Source: Lactococcus termiticola (lineage in GTDB: Bacteria > Bacillota > Bacilli > Lactobacillales > Streptococcaceae). From it: a stretch of DNA of 64,000 nucleotides. Shown in pieces: positions 62,991 to 64,000 of the stretch; position 1 is the stretch's first letter; each line of letters begins with the position of its first letter. The notes under the pieces were generated by a model. It had not been told where the DNA came from. It saw only the letters and a list, made by a program, of their open reading frames with translations, and made no database searches. Where the stretch lies: contig NZ_BFFO01000002.1 of NCBI RefSeq assembly GCF_003116835.1, forward strand, positions 62,001-126,000. Reading direction: 5' to 3'. The position numbers and the translations under genes are program-made.

Positions 62991-63845
62991 ACGTATTTGA
63001 ACTTGTTTTAGAAGTTTTTCCTTATCTTTTGGATCTTCTAATTGATGTATTTTAGCGTGGCAGTTGGGACAAACAGCGATGCAGTTATCAAGAATATCAG
63101 GTCCTCCATTTGAAAGATATTCTATATGATGAGAATGAAGGAAAGGCCTGCCTTCAACTTTGAAAGGAGCATCTTGATCGCAAAGTGCACAGATTCCATT
63201 GGAAAGTAACAAGACATAGTCCCTGATGTCTGTATTACGGTCGAAACTAAATGAACGAGTAGCACGGTAGCTAGGCTGTTTAATAATTTCAAATTGTCCT
63301 AGATTATACTGACTTGCTTGCAGTGCTCTTTCAGCAAGTATTTCTGGACTGGGTTCTTTTCGGTTAACCTTTTTCTTCAATGGGCTAGCAACAATGGAGC
63401 TATCAGGGATATAAAGTCTGCTTGTTAATTGAAGTGGAAATTTATAGACCTTTCGTAAATTACCTTCGATGTCTTCTTCATCGACTTGAAAAGGCTCATC
63501 TGCTAATACTACTTGCCCTGCGTAAATATAGTCAGTTTCTTTAAACTTTTCAAATAGATGAAGTTGCACCCCATTTTCATTAGATTCTGCAAGTGTCTTA
63601 TTTTGGCGTGTGGGTTCTTGGTCTCCGGTTCGTCCCATGCCGGTATAGTAGAGTGTGTCATTAACCCATTTATCTTCATAAGGATTAGATCTTGAGGCAT
63701 TTGCGTGCTTAGATATAAGAACAAGTGTATTGGTCTTGAGTGAGCGATTCATACCAGCCTGCGTAGCGCACTTAAAAATTTCAGCTATTTCGTTAATTTT
63801 ATAGTATTCTCCGACCTTTAGGGATTGTGAATTAAAGTTTTCCAT
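62964..63845 (-). CDS. HNH endonuclease with SRA/YDG-like N-terminal domain
   Basis: 293 residues, AT-rich. The C-terminus is a clear HNH module: GICALCDQDAPF, HSHHIEYLSNGG, NCIAVCPNCHAKIHQL, with two CxxC pairs for zinc and the catalytic His. The N-terminal part (LISKHANASRSNPYEDKWVNDTLYYTGMGRTGDQ, then LHLFEK) resembles SRA/YDG-like domains that recognise modified DNA bases in type IV restriction enzymes. This suggests cleavage of modified, for example phage, DNA. No partner gene is in the window and no clear ribosome binding site is seen. Confidence 0.72.
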   Translation of the reverse strand: MENFNSQSLKVGEYYKINEIAEIFKCATQAGMNRSLKTNTLVLISKHANASRSNPYEDKWVNDTLYYTGMGRTGDQEPTRQNKTLAESNENGVQLHLFEKFKETDYIYAGQVVLADEPFQVDEEDIEGNLRKVYKFPLQLTSRLYIPDSSIVASPLKKKVNRKEPSPEILAERALQASQYNLGQFEIIKQPSYRATRSFSFDRNTDIRDYVLLLSNGICALCDQDAPFKVEGRPFLHSHHIEYLSNGGPDILDNCIAVCPNCHAKIHQLEDPKDKEKLLKQVQIRNQKHSISK

Positions 63846-63937
63846 AATCTTATTATCTCATATGAAATTAGGAAAACAAATAATTTAATAATATTTATCT
63901 GCTTTTAAGGAAGACTCTCAAATAAAGGACATCAGAA

Positions 63938-63998
63938 ATGTAAAGCGAAACGTTTTACAAATCGTTTTATATTTGCTATACTAAATTCACCAAGGAGA
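63938..63998 (+). promoter_or_regulatory. Promoter with LacI/CcpA-type operator for a gene beyond the window
   Basis: An inverted repeat GTAAAGCG, AAA, CGTTTTAC (63940-63958) resembles operators of LacI-family repressors. It overlaps the -35 TTTACA (63954-63959); 17 bases later comes TATACT (63977-63982). AAGGAGA at 63993-63999 would be the ribosome binding site of the next gene, whose start lies outside. Confidence 0.65.
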
Positions 63999-64000
63999 CC

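Overview
The window looks like a chromosomal segment of a member of the Streptococcaceae, most likely a lactococcus or a close relative. This rests on gene order and style: recJ-apt, rpoE starting with TTG, an infC-rpmI-rplT operon behind a structured leader, ctsR-clpC with a CtsR box, pheS behind a T-box, a KxYKxGKxW-type signal peptide, CcpA (cre) sites, and strong AGGAGG ribosome binding sites. Species cannot be fixed from the sequence alone. Most housekeeping genes share a GGCC/CTC-rich codon style; a few blocks (35.2-36.6 kb, 62.9-63.9 kb, part of 17.3-17.7 kb) are clearly AT-richer and look acquired.

Layout. 1-7.2 kb: the end of dinG, a TseB-like envelope protein, an aminotransferase, asnS, a TetR regulator and a two-gene unit of unknown role. 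7.3-10 kb: cstA under a probable CcpA site, then a 6S-like small RNA candidate. 10-16.5 kb: recJ-apt, rpoE, mltG, greA. 16.6-22 kb: a RelB/ParE-type toxin-antitoxin pair and a 1,313-residue sortase-type surface protein followed by an 18-codon ORF with a strong ribosome binding site. 22-28 kb: ctsR-clpC, hpf, infC-rpmI-rplT. 27.9-33.4 kb: a complete 2-aminoethylphosphonate uptake and degradation operon behind a four-repeat Pho box. 33.4-39 kb: a small nuclease-like gene, then pheS and pheT separated by an AT-rich insertion carrying a DUF4062 gene. 39-43 kb: rsgA, rpe, rmuC, yhaM. 43.1-44 kb: a disrupted secreted-protein gene between 18-bp direct repeats. 44-50.9 kb: GNAT, ytoI-like, nrnA, obg, queA, nagB. 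51-58 kb: a composite secreted protein, glpK-glpO-glpF (minus strand) with a cre site, and mvaS. 58.3-63 kb: hemH-hemE-(tandem PAS protein)-hemY. The right end holds an HNH nuclease gene and a promoter with a LacI-type operator for a gene beyond the window.

The most unusual content is non-coding. Three copies of a roughly 172-bp element (13.1, 25.8 and 26.1 kb) keep a multi-helix fold while the paired bases change together. A second family (12.85 and 21.9 kb) keeps a conserved core inside arms that have no sequence in common but are each self-complementary. A third type is a 52-bp back-to-back terminal-repeat element, one copy of which has a perfect 8-bp target duplication inside the hpf terminator. 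The most interesting protein-level context is the tandem PAS protein with a His-rich tail inside the heme operon. Next is the DUF4062 gene embedded in pheST.
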